33,524 nt of DNA, from positions 1 through 33,524 of the forward strand of contig NZ_LZTB01000068.1 in assembly GCF_001665685.1 (NCBI RefSeq), in the 5' to 3' direction. Origin of the DNA: Mycobacterium sp. 852013-50091_SCH5140682. Its GTDB lineage: Bacteria > Actinomycetota > Actinomycetes > Mycobacteriales > Mycobacteriaceae. Shown here piece after piece: positions 31,772 through 33,524 of this stretch; position 1 is the stretch's first letter; the number at the start of each line of letters is the position of its first letter. Below the pieces are notes generated by a model. That model was not told where the DNA came from. It did not search any database and saw nothing but the letters and a program-made list of their open reading frames with translations. Position numbers and translations under genes: made by a program.

Positions 31772-33055
31772 GTGGGCATAGCGAGGACGTCCGGCGGCCG
31801 GTTGCCGTCGGCGCAGCTGCGTGCCGTCCGCGAGCTTTTCGTCGCCGGAGAGGTCGACGCCGCCTACCTCGACTCGACCCCCGTCCGGCGCGTCGTCGCC
31901 GAGAGCTGGCAGCGCAGCCTGGCCACCGGTGTGGACCCCGACCGCGGGGCACAGGCCGCGGCGGCCGCCGCCCGGCTCGGCGCGCTGCGGGACGCCAATC
32001 CGCTGTCGAGTGCCCTTCCGGTGATCCGCAGGCTGCTGGTCGATGATGCCGCCGACTCCGGCGTCGTCGTCGCGATCACGGGCCCCGATGGCACCCTGCT
32101 GTGGGTGGAAGGTGACCTCGCCGTGTGTCGCAAGGTCGAGGCGATGAACTTCGTCCCGGGTGCCGACTGGAGCGAGCGCAGCGCGGGCACCAACGCGCCG
32201 GGCACGGCCCTGGCTCTCGACGCCGAGGTGCAGATCCGCGGTTCCGAACACTTCTCCCGCGTCGTGCAGCCGTGGAACTGCACGGCGGTTCCGGTCCACG
32301 ATCCGGTCACCGGAGCGCTGCTCGGCAGCATCGACCTCACGGGTGGCTCAGCGATCGTGACGCCGCAGACCTTGGGGCTGGTCCGGGCCACCGCCGTGGC
32401 GGTGGAAAACCATCTGGCGTTGTTGCGGCTGACTGGGCCCGCGAGCCGGCCGGCGCCCACCGAGCCCCGTCTCACCGTGCTGGGGGCCGATCGTCCGCAG
32501 TGGCAGTACACCGACGACGACGGCGTGGTGCGGTCCGCCATGCTGACCGGTAGGCATGCCGACATCCTGGTGTTGCTGCTGCGCCATCCGGAAGGTCTCA
32601 GCGCCGATCATCTCGCCGTGCTGCTCGATGAAAAGGATCTCGACGTGGTGACCGTCCGGGCGGAGATGTCCCGGTTGCGCCGGGTCATCGGTGAGGCCTA
32701 TCTCGCGTCGCGGCCGTACCGGCTGGTCAAACCCATCGCCAGCGATATGGGTGAGGTGTTCGACGCGCTGGGTGCCGACGAGGTGGACGCGGCGTTACGG
32801 GCGTATTCCGGCGAGCTGCTGCCGCAGTCGGTGTCTCCGGCGGTGGCGCGGCTGCGGACCGAGCTGAGTGCCGGCCTGCGTGGCGCTGTGCTCGCGGAAT
32901 CCAACCTCGATACGCTGCGGCGCTGGCTGGACCTGCCCGAAGGGCGCGACGACCGCGAGGGTTGGCGCAAACTGCACGACCACAGCGACGCGGGTGCAGG
33001 CACCCGGGCCAAGGCGTTGGGCCATCTTGTCGGCATCGATTTCGACCTGAGTTGA
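31772..33055 (+). CDS. GAF-domain transcriptional regulator (AcoR-like sensor, no sigma-54 domain)
   Basis: The product has about 427 residues. The N-terminal helical segment is RAVRELFVAGEVDAAYLDSTPVRRVVAESWQRSLATGVDP, typical of AcoR-type activators. A GAF sensor domain follows (about 80-205, with VVVAITGPDGTLLWVEGD, GTNAPGTALALDAEVQIRGSEHF and GALLGSIDLTGG). The AAA+ sigma-54 contact domain of AcoR is absent, as expected in mycobacteria, and is replaced by a C-terminal winged-helix-like part (LSADHLAVLLDEKDLDVVTVRAEMSRLRRVIG...PYRLVKPI). The GTG at 31772 has AGGAG ten bases upstream; GTG at 31763 is possible. It lies 107 bp ahead of the aldehyde dehydrogenase gene, which it probably activates in response to an alcohol- or aldehyde-type signal. 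Confidence 0.87.
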   Translation: MGIARTSGGRLPSAQLRAVRELFVAGEVDAAYLDSTPVRRVVAESWQRSLATGVDPDRGAQAAAAAARLGALRDANPLSSALPVIRRLLVDDAADSGVVVAITGPDGTLLWVEGDLAVCRKVEAMNFVPGADWSERSAGTNAPGTALALDAEVQIRGSEHFSRVVQPWNCTAVPVHDPVTGALLGSIDLTGGSAIVTPQTLGLVRATAVAVENHLALLRLTGPASRPAPTEPRLTVLGADRPQWQYTDDDGVVRSAMLTGRHADILVLLLRHPEGLSADHLAVLLDEKDLDVVTVRAEMSRLRRVIGEAYLASRPYRLVKPIASDMGEVFDALGADEVDAALRAYSGELLPQSVSPAVARLRTELSAGLRGAVLAESNLDTLRRWLDLPEGRDDREGWRKLHDHSDAGAGTRAKALGHLVGIDFDLS

Positions 33056-33068
33056 ATCAGCTGGGCGC

Positions 33069-33100
33069 GACGTTGCAACGTCGTGCAACTGTGGTGCAAC
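33069..33100 (+). promoter_or_regulatory. Palindrome and phased TGCAAC repeats before the aldehyde dehydrogenase gene
   Basis: GACGTTGCAACGTC (33069-33082) is a perfect 14-bp palindrome. TGCAAC occurs three times, at 33074, 33084 and 33095, spaced 10 and 11 bp and so on one face of the helix. The block lies about 65 bp before the ATG at 33163, a suitable place for an activator such as the GAF protein encoded just upstream. Confidence 0.6.
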
Positions 33101-33162
33101 CCTGCTGAACCTATCTTCAGTGACCACCGACACATTTCGTCGTCTGAAGGCAGGGAGAAGTC

Positions 33163-33524
33163 ATGACTGTGTACGCCCGTCCGGGTGCCGAAGGCTCGTT
33201 GATGACCTTCGAGTCGCGTTACGCCAACTACATCGGTGGCGAATGGGTGGCCCCCGTCGAGGGTCGGTATTTCGAGAACCCGTCGCCGGTCACCGGGCAG
33301 GTGTTCTGTGAGATCCCGCGGTCCACCGAGGCTGACGTCGAGAAGGCGCTGGACGCCGCGCATGCGGCCGCACCGGCGTGGGGCAAGACCTCGCCTGCCG
33401 AACGTGCGGTGGTCCTGAACAAGATCGCCGACCGCATCGAGGAGAATCTCGAGGCCATCGCGCTGGCCGAGTCGTGGGACAACGGCAAGCCGATCCGCGA
33501 GACACTCAACGCCGATATCCCGTT
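33163..33524 (+). CDS. NAD-dependent aldehyde dehydrogenase, Rv0458-like (cut by window edge)
   Basis: The first 120 codons are present. The ATG at 33163 follows AGGGAGAAG. The sequence (SRYANYIGGEWVAPVEGRYFENPSPVTGQVFCEIPRS..., ALDAAHAAAPAWGKTSPAERAVVLNKIADRIEENL..., LAESWDNGKPIRETLNADIP) is that of the class with M. tuberculosis Rv0458 and Ralstonia AcoD, which oxidise acetaldehyde and related aldehydes to acids. The catalytic Cys and Glu lie beyond the window. The AcoR-like regulator upstream supports induction by an alcohol, acetoin or aldehyde substrate. Confidence 0.93.
   Translation, partial: MTVYARPGAEGSLMTFESRYANYIGGEWVAPVEGRYFENPSPVTGQVFCEIPRSTEADVEKALDAAHAAAPAWGKTSPAERAVVLNKIADRIEENLEAIALAESWDNGKPIRETLNADIP

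Noticed and set aside
1..33524. CRISPR arrays, tRNA or rRNA genes
   Set aside because: No regularly spaced identical repeats, cloverleaf sequences or ribosomal RNA segments were seen.

Overview
The window is high-GC mycobacterial chromosome, probably from a fast-growing Mycolicibacterium-type species. The evidence is a complete ESX-4 type VII secretion locus (eccB4, mycP4, eccD4, eccC4, an Rv3446c-like gene, esxU, esxT). It is flanked by the 5' end of a qcrB-type cytochrome b gene on the left. On the right are a DEAD-box helicase, a GAF regulator and an Rv0458-like aldehyde dehydrogenase.

The main event is an insertion of about 19.0 kb (roughly 626-19651) that cuts eccB4 in two. The first 91 EccB4 codons, including the membrane anchor, lie at 353-625, and the rest lies at about 19652-20790. 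Rejoined with one Trp codon they give 470 residues, the length I recall for M. tuberculosis EccB4, so the break is clean and no gene sequence was lost. The insert carries a Tn554-type recombination module: two tyrosine recombinases (TnpA, TnpB) and a small coiled-coil TnpC, in overlapping order on the minus strand near its right end. Between this module and the right end sit an XRE-ImmA fusion protein and an unrecognised 230-residue protein. A perfect 18-bp palindrome abuts the start codon of the latter.

The cargo is for metal resistance and falls into two modules. Module 1 (634-7111) has a KmtR-like Ni/Co sensor with a CDF efflux pump. It also has a chromate group: split chrB, chrA and two divergent lipoproteins (DUF1259 and a beta-propeller). 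An identical 16-bp operator-like sequence occurs in both chromate promoters, in opposite orientation. Module 2 (7112-13607) is copper-type: a small CP-MM membrane protein, a PNPOx-fold protein, a Met-rich membrane protein, a Tat-exported multicopper oxidase with a frameshift at its leader, a SHOCT protein and a P1B-type ATPase with a CPD motif. Several sequences resembling DosR (DevR) boxes lie in its gaps. A diverged copy of the element's left end at 7112-7154 marks the module boundary and suggests a composite or nested history.

Right of the insertion the ESX-4 genes are intact: mycP4 and eccD4 on the minus strand, then eccC4, the Rv3446c-like gene, esxU and esxT on the plus strand. Only eccB4 is broken, so the predicted phenotype is loss of ESX-4 function together with gain of nickel/cobalt, chromate and copper tolerance.
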